The notes under the pieces: generated by a model
The model's database searches: none
What the model was told of the DNA's origin: nothing
What the model saw: the letters and a program-made list of their open reading frames with translations, nothing else
Assembly: GCA_017882335.1 (NCBI GenBank)
Contig: JADGPR010000028.1
Span: 1 to 35,746 of the forward strand
Direction: 5' to 3'
Source: Bacteroidales bacterium
GTDB taxonomy: Bacteria > Bacteroidota > Bacteroidia > Bacteroidales > FEN-979
Length of the DNA: 35,746 nt
Shown: positions 18,191 to 26,581 of the stretch, piece after piece
How the letters are laid out: each line of letters opens with the position of its first letter
How positions within the stretch are numbered: the first letter of the stretch is position 1
Made by a program: the position numbers and the translations under genes

Positions 18191-18198
18191 TAATTTTG
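18191..18198 (+). promoter_or_regulatory. Candidate -7 box for the nucleotide-sugar dehydratase
   Basis: TAATTTTG matches TAnnTTTG. RNA would begin near 18205 and carry the whole 18237-18302 repeat arm in a leader of about 100 bases. The surrounding A/T-rich sequence makes a chance match possible. Confidence 0.35.
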
Positions 18199-18236
18199 GA
18201 TCCAGGTTAAATAACGAAATGGTGAAATTTCCAAAG

Positions 18237-18302
18237 CCCAAAACCTAATACCTGATACCCAGTACTAAAAATTCGTAATTCGTAATTCGTAATTCGTAAT
18301 TT
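18237..18302 (+). repeat. Left arm of a long inverted repeat bracketing the dehydratase gene
   Basis: The arm has two parts: CCCAAAACCTAATACC and relatives (18237-18269), then four exact copies of AATTCGT (18270-18297) plus AATTT. It matches the reverse complement of 20178-20244 at about 58 of 67 aligned positions by my count, with one gap. It ends 6 bases before the ATG at 18309. Related words recur at 26582-26693. Confidence 0.85.
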
Positions 18303-18308
18303 ATTTAG

Positions 18309-20180
18309 ATGTTCTTTACCCGTCAAAATACGCCTCGCTGGCTGATCTTCCTGATCGACATCTTTATTGTGTCCTGTTCAGTTATGCTTGCCTATTTGCT
18401 ACGGTTCAACTTTTCCATCCCGGGATCGGAATTGAAGCCTCTTCCCATGATATTTGGCTGTATTTTGATCATCCGTGCCGGCAGTTTTATCATTGCACGG
18501 TCGTATGCAGGAATCATACGCTATACCAGCACCTCCGATGCACTCAATGTAGTTATTACGGTCTTTTCGGGAAGTGCAGTCTTCGCGATGATCAACCTCG
18601 TCACTTATTTTTTTATCAATAAATTTTTCTTTTTCCCTTTTTCGATCATCATCATCGATTTCCTCATCACCTGTATGGCCATGATCACATTCAGGATGGT
18701 GGTCAAGATCGCATTTCTGGAATTGCAACGCCCCGAACGTACACATGTGAATGTGATCATTTACGGGGCAGGGGAAGCTGGGATCACTGCAAAAAGAGTC
18801 CTCGACAGGGATGCCAGTACGAAGTATAAGCTGATCGCCTTTCTCGATGATGATCCTGGCAAAGTGAGCAAAAAGCTTGAAGGTATTGATATTGTCAATC
18901 CGGATAAACTGAATGACCTCTTAAATATCCATACTGTCGGACAGGTGATCCTTGCCATCCAGCAATTCGACACACAACGCAAACAGGAATTGGTTGACCT
19001 CTGCCTCGAACACGATGTGAAGGTCCTCACTGTGCCCCCCATGATGGAATGGATCAACGGAGAACTCAGTTTCAACCAGATCAAGAAGATCAAAATTGAG
19101 GACCTGCTGGAACGGGAGGAGATCCACCTGGATGACCGGCAGATACGAGCAGAACTGACAGGTAAAACCATCATCATTACCGGGGCGGCAGGTTCCATTG
19201 GGAGTGAACTTGCACGGCAGATCATGAAATTCCATCCTCTTAACCTGCTATTGATCGACCAGGCGGAAACCTCCATGCACGAGCTGGAATTGGAATTTAC
19301 AGAAAACTACCGCGACCACCATACCCGGTTCCTCCTCGCGGATATCAGGAACGCTTTACGGATGGGAAACATCTTCCGTGAATTTAAACCCGACATCATT
19401 TACCATGCAGCTGCCTATAAACATGTGCCGGTTATGGAGAGTAACCCGTCAGAAGCGATACTGACCAATGTGAACGGAACCCGCATTCTTGCCGATCTTG
19501 CCATAAAATACGGGGTGAAAAAGTTTATCATGATCTCGACCGATAAGGCGGTAAATCCGACGAGTGTCATGGGGGCCTCAAAAAGGATTGCAGAAATTTA
19601 TGCACAATCTTTAAATCATAACGGCGAGCCACGGTTCATTACAACCCGGTTCGGAAACGTACTCGGTTCGAACGGGTCAGTAATTCCGCTTTTCCGAAGC
19701 CAGATCGAAAAAGGAGGGCCTGTCACAGTCACTCACCCTGAGATCACACGGTATTTTATGACCATACCGGAAGCCTGCGCTCTTGTTCTTGAGGCAGGAT
19801 CAATGGGAAATGGAGGAGAGATCTTCATTTTTGACATGGGCAAATCCGTCCGGATCGTCGACCTTGCTAAAAGAATGATCAGCCTGTCCGGGTTGACTCT
19901 CGGAAAAGATATCCAGGTCAGGTTCATTGGCCTTCGCCCGGGAGAAAAGTTGTATGAAGAGCTACTAAACAGCAAGGAAAACACGATCCCAACCCATCAT
20001 CCCCGCATTCTTATCGCCAAAGTAAGAAAATATAATATAGGGGAAATCGCACTTCAGATCGATGAACTGATCCAGCTTGCAAGTTCCGGACACGATAAAG
20101 AGGTGGTACGGAAAATGAAAGCCATTGTACCGGAATTTAAAAGCCAAAATTCCATTTTTGAAGAACTGGACAGCAAATAA
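18309..20180 (+). CDS. Membrane-bound nucleotide-sugar 4,6-dehydratase (WbpM/FlaA1/CapD type)
   Basis: A 623-residue enzyme probably converting UDP-GlcNAc into a 4-keto-6-deoxy sugar for capsule, O-antigen or protein glycans. Four membrane segments lie at about 11-32, 47-64, 79-103 and 110-130. A Rossmann-like domain follows (VNVIIYGAGEAGITAKRVL, 148-166), then the extended SDR domain with TGAAGSIGSELA (291-302). The active site is STDK (410-413) with MGASK (421-425); Met replacing the usual SDR Tyr is the hallmark of this subfamily. The C-terminal GLRPGEKLYEELL is also typical. Full length, so likely active. It stands alone, with no other sugar-pathway gene adjacent, and is closely flanked on both sides by inverted repeat arms. 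Exact substrate is inferred from the family. Confidence 0.94.
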   Translation: MFFTRQNTPRWLIFLIDIFIVSCSVMLAYLLRFNFSIPGSELKPLPMIFGCILIIRAGSFIIARSYAGIIRYTSTSDALNVVITVFSGSAVFAMINLVTYFFINKFFFFPFSIIIIDFLITCMAMITFRMVVKIAFLELQRPERTHVNVIIYGAGEAGITAKRVLDRDASTKYKLIAFLDDDPGKVSKKLEGIDIVNPDKLNDLLNIHTVGQVILAIQQFDTQRKQELVDLCLEHDVKVLTVPPMMEWINGELSFNQIKKIKIEDLLEREEIHLDDRQIRAELTGKTIIITGAAGSIGSELARQIMKFHPLNLLLIDQAETSMHELELEFTENYRDHHTRFLLADIRNALRMGNIFREFKPDIIYHAAAYKHVPVMESNPSEAILTNVNGTRILADLAIKYGVKKFIMISTDKAVNPTSVMGASKRIAEIYAQSLNHNGEPRFITTRFGNVLGSNGSVIPLFRSQIEKGGPVTVTHPEITRYFMTIPEACALVLEAGSMGNGGEIFIFDMGKSVRIVDLAKRMISLSGLTLGKDIQVRFIGLRPGEKLYEELLNSKENTIPTHHPRILIAKVRKYNIGEIALQIDELIQLASSGHDKEVVRKMKAIVPEFKSQNSIFEELDSK

Positions 20181-20244
20181 TTACGAATTACAAATTACGG
20201 ATTACGAATTTCTGGATATTGGGTATTACGTATTAGGTTCTGGG
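20178..20244 (-). repeat. Right arm of the inverted repeat bracketing the dehydratase gene
   Basis: Starts in the TAA stop codon of the dehydratase (20178-20180). On the minus strand it reads CCCAGAACCTAATACG..., then degenerate AATTCGT units (AATTCGT, AATCCGT, AATTTGT, AATTCGT), the same order as the left arm. Between it and miaA lie a 7-bp hairpin and A/T-rich sequence. Confidence 0.85.
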
Positions 20245-20266
20245 TTAATTGATAATTATTTCGCTA

Positions 20267-20285
20267 CCTGCCTGCGGTAGGCAGG
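20267..20285. repeat. REP-like perfect hairpin
   Basis: CCTGCCT, loop GCGGT, AGGCAGG: a perfect 7-bp stem. It is bordered by TTCGCTA on the left and CTTCGCTA, TTTCGCTA on the right. It lacks a T-run, so it does not look like a simple terminator. It lies 37 bases before the miaA start. Confidence 0.6.
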
Positions 20286-20322
20286 CTTCGCTATTTCGCT
20301 ATTTAAATAGACCTCCAAGACT

Positions 20323-21237
20323 GTGATTACTATACTCGGTCCGACTGCCAGCGGTAAAACCGCCCTTTCCGCTCACATTGCTTATATGCTCGACGGTGAG
20401 GTGATCTCGGCGGATTCACGGCAGGTATACCGTGGTATGTCAATCGGAACAGGTAAAGATTTGTCGGAATATACAGTGAATGGAAAGACAATCCATCACC
20501 ATCTCATTGATATTGCCGACCCGGGATATGAGTATAACATTTTCGAATATCAGCGGGATTTTTTAAACACCTATAACGATATCACTTCACGGGGGAAACT
20601 GCCTGTACTGTGCGGCGGATCCGGAATGTACCTTGAATCTGTATTGAGAAAATACCGACTGAAGAAAACCGAACCCAGCCCGGAAACCCATGAGGCACTT
20701 TCTCAAAAAACGGATGAGGAATTGAAAAATATGCTGCTTTCCCTGAAAACTCCGCACAATACAACTGACCTCCTCGACCGCAACAGGATGATCCGTGCCA
20801 TCCTGATCAGCATGACGCCGGATGAAAAGGCCGGAACAACTGTTTTCCCGGAACAGATGCCCTCCCTCATTTTCGGGATTCATTGGGAAAGACACCTGCT
20901 TCGTGAACGAATTACCAACCGTCTGCAAACCCGGCTTAAACATGGAATGATCGAAGAAGTAAGGGAATTGCTGAACCAGGGACTGACTGCTGATAAGATC
21001 AAATTTTACGGGTTGGAGTACCGTTACATCATGCTCTACCTTGAGCAGCAAATGGATTATAATGAGATGTTTAACCGGCTGAACATTGCCATCCATCAGT
21101 TTGCAAAACGCCAGATGACCTGGTTCAGAAAAATGGAAAAGTCGGGGTTAACGATCCACTGGATCCCGGGAGATTTTGATATGGATGAAAAGATCAGGAA
21201 AGTGAATGCGATAATAAACTCAAAAAAAAATAAGTAA
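20323..21237 (+). CDS. miaA: tRNA dimethylallyltransferase (MiaA family), GTG start
   Basis: MiaA adds a dimethylallyl group to N6 of A37 in tRNAs reading UNN codons. The 304-residue protein shows the P-loop GPTASGKT (6-13), SADSRQVYRGMSIGTGK, HHHLIDIADP, LPVLCGGSGMYL and FAKRQMTWFRKM, in family order. The start is GTG at 20323: an in-frame stop at 20308 leaves no ATG, and MITILGPTASGKT puts the P-loop at the expected place. Differences from the classic enzyme, such as KFYGLEYRYIM where ALGYRE is usual, suggest the second, divergent MiaA paralogue found in some Bacteroidota, so substrate tRNAs may differ. It is preceded by the repeat region and shows no -7 box of its own. Confidence 0.92.
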   Translation: MITILGPTASGKTALSAHIAYMLDGEVISADSRQVYRGMSIGTGKDLSEYTVNGKTIHHHLIDIADPGYEYNIFEYQRDFLNTYNDITSRGKLPVLCGGSGMYLESVLRKYRLKKTEPSPETHEALSQKTDEELKNMLLSLKTPHNTTDLLDRNRMIRAILISMTPDEKAGTTVFPEQMPSLIFGIHWERHLLRERITNRLQTRLKHGMIEEVRELLNQGLTADKIKFYGLEYRYIMLYLEQQMDYNEMFNRLNIAIHQFAKRQMTWFRKMEKSGLTIHWIPGDFDMDEKIRKVNAIINSKKNK

Positions 21238-21264
21238 AATATGGATATTGTTCAACCTTTTTAC

Positions 21265-21272
21265 TATATTTG
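21265..21272 (+). promoter_or_regulatory. Bacteroidota-type -7 box for the small lipoprotein
   Basis: TATATTTG matches TAnnTTTG, 41 bases before the ATG at 21314. TTG at 21248-21250 is a possible -33 but the 14-base spacing is short. Confidence 0.5.
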
Positions 21273-21313
21273 TACCTAATTCTTCATATTTTACCCACCA
21301 AAACTAACGTATT

Positions 21314-21712
21314 ATGAAAAAACAAAACACATTTTTAGCCATTGGAATTCTGTTATTGAGTACTGTTATCCTTTTCTCTTCCTGTAAAAAGAAGGCAGAT
21401 GATCCGGTACCCGTAACCAATCCTGTTTTTGTTGTTACCTCCCAGCCCAATGGAACGGATTATTTCGATATCTGGGCCAAATGTATTACAGACGATATCC
21501 TGTTGACCAAGGTCATTATCAAAGATCCGTTTAACATTAGCTATACCTATACAGGGAATCAAGCATTGTGGCTTAAGGATGAAATAGTTGGATTTCCGGA
21601 TACTTATCCTAAATCATCCGGGACCTGGCTCTTGACCTTCTATGGTAATAGGTCGGCCAACGGCACCTCTTTTGTTTCTAATGGCTCCTTGCTCATTACA
21701 GGGAAAAAGTAA
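21314..21712 (+). CDS. Small lipoprotein of unknown function
   Basis: A 132-residue protein with a clear lipoprotein signal: KKQNTFLAIGILLLSTVILF then SSCKKK, Cys24 being the predicted lipidated residue. The mature part is about 105 residues, beta-rich by pattern (PVFVVTSQPNG, LTKVIIKDP, GTWLLTFYGN, GSLLITGKK), and might be a single beta-sandwich. I recognise no family. It has its own promoter box and is closed by a strong hairpin terminator, so it is probably a one-gene transcript. The positive residues after Cys do not by themselves show which membrane it sits in. Confidence 0.85.
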   Translation: MKKQNTFLAIGILLLSTVILFSSCKKKADDPVPVTNPVFVVTSQPNGTDYFDIWAKCITDDILLTKVIIKDPFNISYTYTGNQALWLKDEIVGFPDTYPKSSGTWLLTFYGNRSANGTSFVSNGSLLITGKK

Positions 21713-21732
21713 TACCAAAGGCAAAATAAAAA

Positions 21733-21770
21733 AGGCTGTCTTAAAAGTATTAAGGCAGCCTCTTTTATTT
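21733..21770. terminator. Bidirectional intrinsic terminator
   Basis: AGGCTGTCTTAA (21733-21744), loop AAGTA, TTAAGGCAGCCT (21750-21761): a 12-bp stem with one G-T pair. CTTTTATTT follows on the right, and an A-rich run (21723-21732) on the left serves as the T-run for the opposite strand. It lies between the lipoprotein gene (+) and the tricorn gene (-), which converge here. Confidence 0.85.
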
Positions 21771-21843
21771 GTACAGGTGGTCGAGAGAATAGTCAAATAA
21801 TCGCTCTATTAGAAGATAATTTTACTTTTGAGTCAACCATTTT

Positions 21844-24800
21844 TTATTTGGTTTTATCGGGGAATGGAGGAGGCGGGGGCAACTCTTTCGGCCATGATTT
21901 CAATTCATCTTTCATTTCCTGAATTGCCCTGTTCAACTGCTGGTCTTCGCCTGCATACTCCTTTGCAGGATCGTTATCGACAATGATATCCGGATCCACG
22001 CCATGGCCTTCGATGATCCATGATTTACCTTCATTATCATAGGGGGCAAACTCCGGCCGCATCAACTGCCCGCCATCGATGAACGGAAGGGTTCCCCGGA
22101 TCCCAACGACGCCACCCCATGTCCTGAGGCCGATGGCTTTCCCGATCTTCAATTTCTTAAATTGGTAAGGGAACAGATCGCCGTCGGATGCAGAATACTG
22201 GTCGATGAGGATGCACTTAGGCCCCCATTGCATATCTAACCTGCCCGGATGCGACGCTGTATTCCGGCTCATTTCGATCATGGTCATCTCACGGGCCAAA
22301 CGCTCAATGATCATCGGGGAAACATTTCCACCGCCATTACCGCGGTCATCGATAATCAGGGCACGTTTGCTCAGCTGCGGGTAAAAATGCTTTACAAATT
22401 CGTTCAAGCCCTCCACTCCCATATCGGGGATATGGATATAACCAACCTCACCGCTGGTGGCATCACTTACTTTTTTAATATTGTTCTGAACCCATTTATA
22501 ATAATAGAGATCGGATTCATCATCGGTGGGAATCACAAGCGTTTTGTGCGCTCCGGTCTCTGAGGGTGACCCGTTTATGGTTAATTCAACCTGCACTCCG
22601 GCCTTATTGATAAAAGCTTCATAAATGTTATTCAGGTCTTTCACCGGTTGCCCGTCAACAGCAATGATGTAGTCACCCTGCTTCACAGTCACACCCAGTT
22701 CAGTGAGTGGAGACCGTGTGTTCTTGGTCCAATTCTCTCCTTTCAGGATCTCATCAATTTTATAATATCCCGAAGGATCCCTGGAGATCTTAGCACCCAG
22801 CAATCCCATTTTGATCTTTTTCGGATCCGGTTTGTCACCCCCGGCAACATAGGAATGGCCTATGCTGATCTCGCCAACCATCTCACCGAGGATGTAAGTC
22901 AGGTCATTCCGGTTGTTAACATTGGGAAGTAGAGGTTCATATTTCTTCTGAATCGCCGCCCAGTCTAAACCCTGCATATTCGGGGCATAAAGAAAATACT
23001 TCATCTGGCGCCAGGCTTCATGGTAGATCTGATTCCACTCCGCCTTCAGGTCCACCATTACTTTCATGTTCGAAAGATCCATCCAGTCTTTGACATCAAT
23101 TTTACTCTTGGGAAGATCGATCACTGCATATCTCCCATAAGAATCGACCATCATTTTCTTAGTATCAAAAGAAATTTCATAAGACCTGTAATCGCCAAGG
23201 TCAGTTTCTTTTTTATCTTTCAGGTTGAACATTTTTAGCGAAGGGGGGGCTCCTCTTCTTCCTCCTTTAACATAATAAACATAATCGCCCACTGCCGTAA
23301 CATTAAAATATGTGGAGGCATCGATTGGCAGGACGACGATCCGGTCGATAATCCCGTCAAGATCGACTTTAACATTTACGGCCACCTTGGAATCACCCTC
23401 TTTCTTCTCCTCTTTTTTTGTTTCTTTCTTTTCCGGTTTGGCATCGGCATCACCTTTTTCATCTTTCTTTATACTTACTTCATCATTTTCAGGGGCAAAG
23501 GGGTTCGGTGTACTTTTCGCCAGGGTGACAAAATAGATTTTCGTCATATCCGTATAGGTATGGTTCCATTCCGTCCAGCTATAGATCGGGTTAAAGTCGC
23601 GGTTGGATGTAAAAAAAAGGTACTTTCCGTCGGTGCTGAAATGAGGATCGCCGGCATCATACCAGCCATCTGTAACGGGGTATTTGTTTTTTGAAGCAAC
23701 TTCATAGATGTAGATCTTGGTTTCGGCGGTCCGGTCGGGGCGGGCATAAGTGATCCATTTGTTGTCGGGCGACCATCCATACTGGCCGAATTCCCAATCT
23801 TTGGCCTGGTCGACGAGGGTCACCTCTTTCGAATCGATGTCGACATATTGTAGCCGAAGCATCTTATCAGCCCAAAGTAGTTTTTTACCATCTGGCGACC
23901 ATGCCATATCGTATTTGTAAGTATCGGCATTTTTTGTAATCTGCAAGGGGTCTGCGCTGCCGTCCTGTTTCTGAATATAGATCTCGTCCTCGCCGGTTTT
24001 ATCAGAAACATAAGCTAAGTATTGGCCATCGGGCGACCAGTTCACATTGCGTTCATGCACACTGGAAGAACGGGTCAGGTTTTTGGTGATCCCTGTCTTG
24101 GCGGGAACCGTCCAGATATCGCCGCGGGCATCAAAGGCCACTCTTTTTCCATCGGGTGAAAGTGAAGAGGAATTGATAATTTTGCTGGCATCTTTGAGGG
24201 AATTCCGAGCATTTACAAAATCATCGTTGATCCGAATGGTAATTTTATTGGCTTTCTGGGTTGAAAGGTCAAAGAGATAAATAAAGCCACCATTTTCAAA
24301 AACGATGGCATCATCACCCAATGAAGGGAACTTGCAATCGAACTCGGTAAAGTCAGTGACCTTTTTTGTTTCTTTTGACTTCAGATCATAGCAGTACAGG
24401 TTGACAGGACGTTCCCGTTCCGACATAAAATAGATCTTATCGCCGGCCCACATTGGGAATATATCCTGGATAATATTATTGGTCAGGTTTTCGGTCTGTT
24501 TTGTTTTAAAATCATAGATCCAGATATCATCCGCCATTCCGCCTTTGTAATATTTCCATGTACGGAATTCACGAAAAACCCTGTTGTAGGCGAGTTTGGT
24601 CTTATCAGGCGAATAAGTGCAGAATCCTCCGACAGGAAGGGGCAGTTCTTCCGGCAAGCCTCCATTCACATTAACCAGGAACAGCTGGCCTTTAAAATCA
24701 TTAAAAGTTTGCTTTCTCGACCTGAAGAGGATGTTATCATTGTCTTTCCAGGTCATCACGATGTTGTTGGGACCCATCCGGTCTGAGATATCATCCCTTC

Positions 24801-25125
24801 CAAGGGTGGCAGTATAAGTGAGTCGCTTGGGAATCCCACCTTCAGCAGGGATCAGATATACCTCTGTATTTCCATCATATTGTCCGGTGAAGGCGATGTG
24901 TTTACCATCCGGGGAAAAGCGGGCAAACATCTCATAACCGTTCTCATCGTTGGTCAGTTTACGGGACTCACCTCCGTTACGATCCACCGTATACAGGTCG
25001 CCGGCGCAGGTAAACACAACCTGGTTCCCATGTACCGCCGGGAACCTCAGCAAACGGGCTTCATCCTGGGCCATTATCTGATAGCAAAGGAATAGAGCCG
25101 GAATCATCAGAAGAATTTTTTTCAT
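21844..25125 (-). CDS. Tricorn-like protease, secreted (TolB-type propeller, PDZ, S41 core)
   Basis: A 1093-residue peptidase, by analogy degrading oligopeptides. Signal peptide at 1-19 (LLMIPALFLCYQIMAQ), so exported, unlike archaeal tricorn. Residues about 20-330 and 340-640 are two beta-propeller regions with repeated FSPDGKHIAFTG, LSPDGKRVAFDARGD and WSPDGKKLLWADK units. A Lys/Glu-rich insert (KKDEKGDADAKPEKKETKKE) follows. Then come the C1 domain with EISIGHSYV, a PDZ domain (GVTVKQGDYIIAVDGQPV), and the protease core with SASDGDLFPY (Ser980) and WIIEGHGVDPD (Glu1039). The Ser before the active His in archaeal tricorn is Gly here. I chose the ATG at 25125; the in-frame ATG at 25197 would precede the signal with 24 residues. 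Confidence 0.95.
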   Translation of the reverse strand: MKKILLMIPALFLCYQIMAQDEARLLRFPAVHGNQVVFTCAGDLYTVDRNGGESRKLTNDENGYEMFARFSPDGKHIAFTGQYDGNTEVYLIPAEGGIPKRLTYTATLGRDDISDRMGPNNIVMTWKDNDNILFRSRKQTFNDFKGQLFLVNVNGGLPEELPLPVGGFCTYSPDKTKLAYNRVFREFRTWKYYKGGMADDIWIYDFKTKQTENLTNNIIQDIFPMWAGDKIYFMSERERPVNLYCYDLKSKETKKVTDFTEFDCKFPSLGDDAIVFENGGFIYLFDLSTQKANKITIRINDDFVNARNSLKDASKIINSSSLSPDGKRVAFDARGDIWTVPAKTGITKNLTRSSSVHERNVNWSPDGQYLAYVSDKTGEDEIYIQKQDGSADPLQITKNADTYKYDMAWSPDGKKLLWADKMLRLQYVDIDSKEVTLVDQAKDWEFGQYGWSPDNKWITYARPDRTAETKIYIYEVASKNKYPVTDGWYDAGDPHFSTDGKYLFFTSNRDFNPIYSWTEWNHTYTDMTKIYFVTLAKSTPNPFAPENDEVSIKKDEKGDADAKPEKKETKKEEKKEGDSKVAVNVKVDLDGIIDRIVVLPIDASTYFNVTAVGDYVYYVKGGRRGAPPSLKMFNLKDKKETDLGDYRSYEISFDTKKMMVDSYGRYAVIDLPKSKIDVKDWMDLSNMKVMVDLKAEWNQIYHEAWRQMKYFLYAPNMQGLDWAAIQKKYEPLLPNVNNRNDLTYILGEMVGEISIGHSYVAGGDKPDPKKIKMGLLGAKISRDPSGYYKIDEILKGENWTKNTRSPLTELGVTVKQGDYIIAVDGQPVKDLNNIYEAFINKAGVQVELTINGSPSETGAHKTLVIPTDDESDLYYYKWVQNNIKKVSDATSGEVGYIHIPDMGVEGLNEFVKHFYPQLSKRALIIDDRGNGGGNVSPMIIERLAREMTMIEMSRNTASHPGRLDMQWGPKCILIDQYSASDGDLFPYQFKKLKIGKAIGLRTWGGVVGIRGTLPFIDGGQLMRPEFAPYDNEGKSWIIEGHGVDPDIIVDNDPAKEYAGEDQQLNRAIQEMKDELKSWPKELPPPPPFPDKTK

Positions 25126-25163
25126 AAATCTAATTATTTTAATGGAAAATACATGTAGACGAA

Positions 25164-25171
25164 CAAATTTA
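25164..25171 (-). promoter_or_regulatory. Bacteroidota-type -7 box for the tricorn-like gene
   Basis: The minus strand reads TAAATTTG, matching TAnnTTTG, with TTTG at 25195-25198 (minus) as a possible -33, 23 bases upstream. The leader to 25125 would be about 30 bases, which supports that start. Confidence 0.5.
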
Positions 25172-25277
25172 TTCACAATCCGGAGAGAACAGGACAAAAA
25201 TCGGCAAACCTGCTCAAATACTTGTTGAAATATGCGTTTTCAGGTATAGCTTTCTTCCGGTACACGGAATTTTTCCC

Positions 25278-25285
25278 TACCTTTG
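25278..25285 (+). promoter_or_regulatory. Bacteroidota-type -7 box for the gamma-lyase-like gene
   Basis: TACCTTTG matches TAnnTTTG. It gives a leader of nearly 100 bases before the ATG at 25389, which contains a small hairpin TTGGTA-ACTGAC-TACCAA (25317-25334). I see no SAM riboswitch core. Confidence 0.5.
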
Positions 25286-25388
25286 CGGCGCTTTTCAAGA
25301 ATCTGTCGATTCCGGGTTGGTAACTGACTACCAAATACCTGTTCCATAAAGAAAAATTATACCCTTCAGAAATCAAAATCATTCATCT

Positions 25389-26570
25389 ATGAACCAAAAG
25401 AAATCCGGATTTAATTCCAAACTCATCCATGGCACGGGTGTTCATGATCCCCTGGGAAGTGTGATCACCCCGATCTATCAAACCTCCACATTTTCATTTG
25501 AAAGCGCCGAAGAAGGTGCAAAATGCTTCTCCGGCGAAAGCAACGGATACATCTACACACGCATCGGCAATCCCACCATATCCGATCTTGAAAAAACCAT
25601 CGCCCTTCTTGAGAATGGCTTCGGAGGCATCTGCACTTCATCCGGGATGGGGGCCATAAATGTCGTTTACATGGCAATGCTCGGCGCCGGTTCACACATC
25701 GTCAGCCACAATGCCGTATATGGTCCTGCCCGCGGTGTCATCGAAGGTACCTGGTCGCGGTTTGGCGTCGAATCCACCTATGTTGATGCCACCGATCTTA
25801 AGCAGGTGAAAAAAGCCATCCTCCCGAATACCCGGCTGATCTACCTTGAGACACCTGCCAACCCGACCATCGGCATTTCCGATATCCCTGCCATTTGCGA
25901 GATTGCACACCGTCATAACATCCCGGTTTGTGTTGACAATACTTTCTGCAGTCCTTACCTTCAGAAACCCCTCGACCTGGGAGCAGATATCGTCCTGCAT
26001 TCGATGACGAAATTTATCAACGGACATGCAGATATCGTGGGAGGTATCATCATTGCGAAAAAAGAGGAGGATTATAAGAAACTCCGCGCCATGATGATAA
26101 TTCTCGGATGCAACATGGATCCGCACCAGGCATTTCTCACCCGAAGGGGGCTTAAAACCATGGGAATCCGTATCGACCGTGCCCAGGAAAATGCAATGAA
26201 GGTTGCTGATTTCCTTGAAGCCCATCCGAAAGTGGGTTGGGTAATGTATCCCGGGTTAAAATCTCATCCCCAATATGAGCTGGGGAAAAGACTGATGAAA
26301 GGGCCCGGAGCCATGATCAGTTTTGGATTAAAAGGTGGTCTGGAAGCCGGAAGAATACTGATGAACAGCGTACAACTTTGTGTGCTTGCGGTTTCGCTCG
26401 GCGGGATTGAAACCCTGATCCAACATCCTGCCTCGATGACGCATTCTAAGTTGTCGGCAGAAGCCAAGCAACAAGGAGGCATCTCCGATGATCTTGTCAG
26501 GCTATCGGTTGGCATTGAAGAAGTGGAAGACATCATCGGTGATCTGGAACAGGCACTGGAAAAAGCTTGA
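25389..26570 (+). CDS. PLP-dependent trans-sulfuration enzyme, methionine gamma-lyase-like
   Basis: A 393-residue cytoplasmic enzyme of the Cys/Met metabolism PLP family. Best guess: methionine gamma-lyase, splitting methionine into methanethiol, ammonia and 2-oxobutyrate; cystathionine gamma-lyase or gamma-synthase are alternatives. Seen: YIYTRIGNPT with the phosphate-binding Tyr56 and Arg58, CTSSGMGAI, the ring-stacking Tyr111 in AVYGPARG, VDNTFCSPYLQKP, and the PLP lysine in HSMTKFINGHADIVGG (Lys208). C-terminal LAVSLGGIETLIQHPASMTH and VRLSVGIE fit the family. The Cys that follows Tyr-Gly in well-studied methionine gamma-lyases is Pro here (113), so specificity is uncertain. It has its own promoter and no close operon partner. 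Confidence 0.9.
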   Translation: MNQKKSGFNSKLIHGTGVHDPLGSVITPIYQTSTFSFESAEEGAKCFSGESNGYIYTRIGNPTISDLEKTIALLENGFGGICTSSGMGAINVVYMAMLGAGSHIVSHNAVYGPARGVIEGTWSRFGVESTYVDATDLKQVKKAILPNTRLIYLETPANPTIGISDIPAICEIAHRHNIPVCVDNTFCSPYLQKPLDLGADIVLHSMTKFINGHADIVGGIIIAKKEEDYKKLRAMMIILGCNMDPHQAFLTRRGLKTMGIRIDRAQENAMKVADFLEAHPKVGWVMYPGLKSHPQYELGKRLMKGPGAMISFGLKGGLEAGRILMNSVQLCVLAVSLGGIETLIQHPASMTHSKLSAEAKQQGGISDDLVRLSVGIEEVEDIIGDLEQALEKA

Positions 26571-26581
26571 AAGTAAGAGGC

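Noticed and set aside
18270-18302. CRISPR-like array from the AATTCGT repeats
   Set aside because: The 7-base units are directly adjacent with no spacers; this is a simple tandem repeat.
25126-25382. Minus-strand ORFs upstream of the tricorn gene (extension to 25197; 69-residue ORF 25173-25382)
   Set aside because: No recognisable motif, no natural start before a signal peptide, and they cover promoter boxes for both divergent genes.
25286-25388. SAM riboswitch ahead of the gamma-lyase-like gene
   Set aside because: The leader lacks the conserved SAM-I core; only a 6-bp hairpin is visible.
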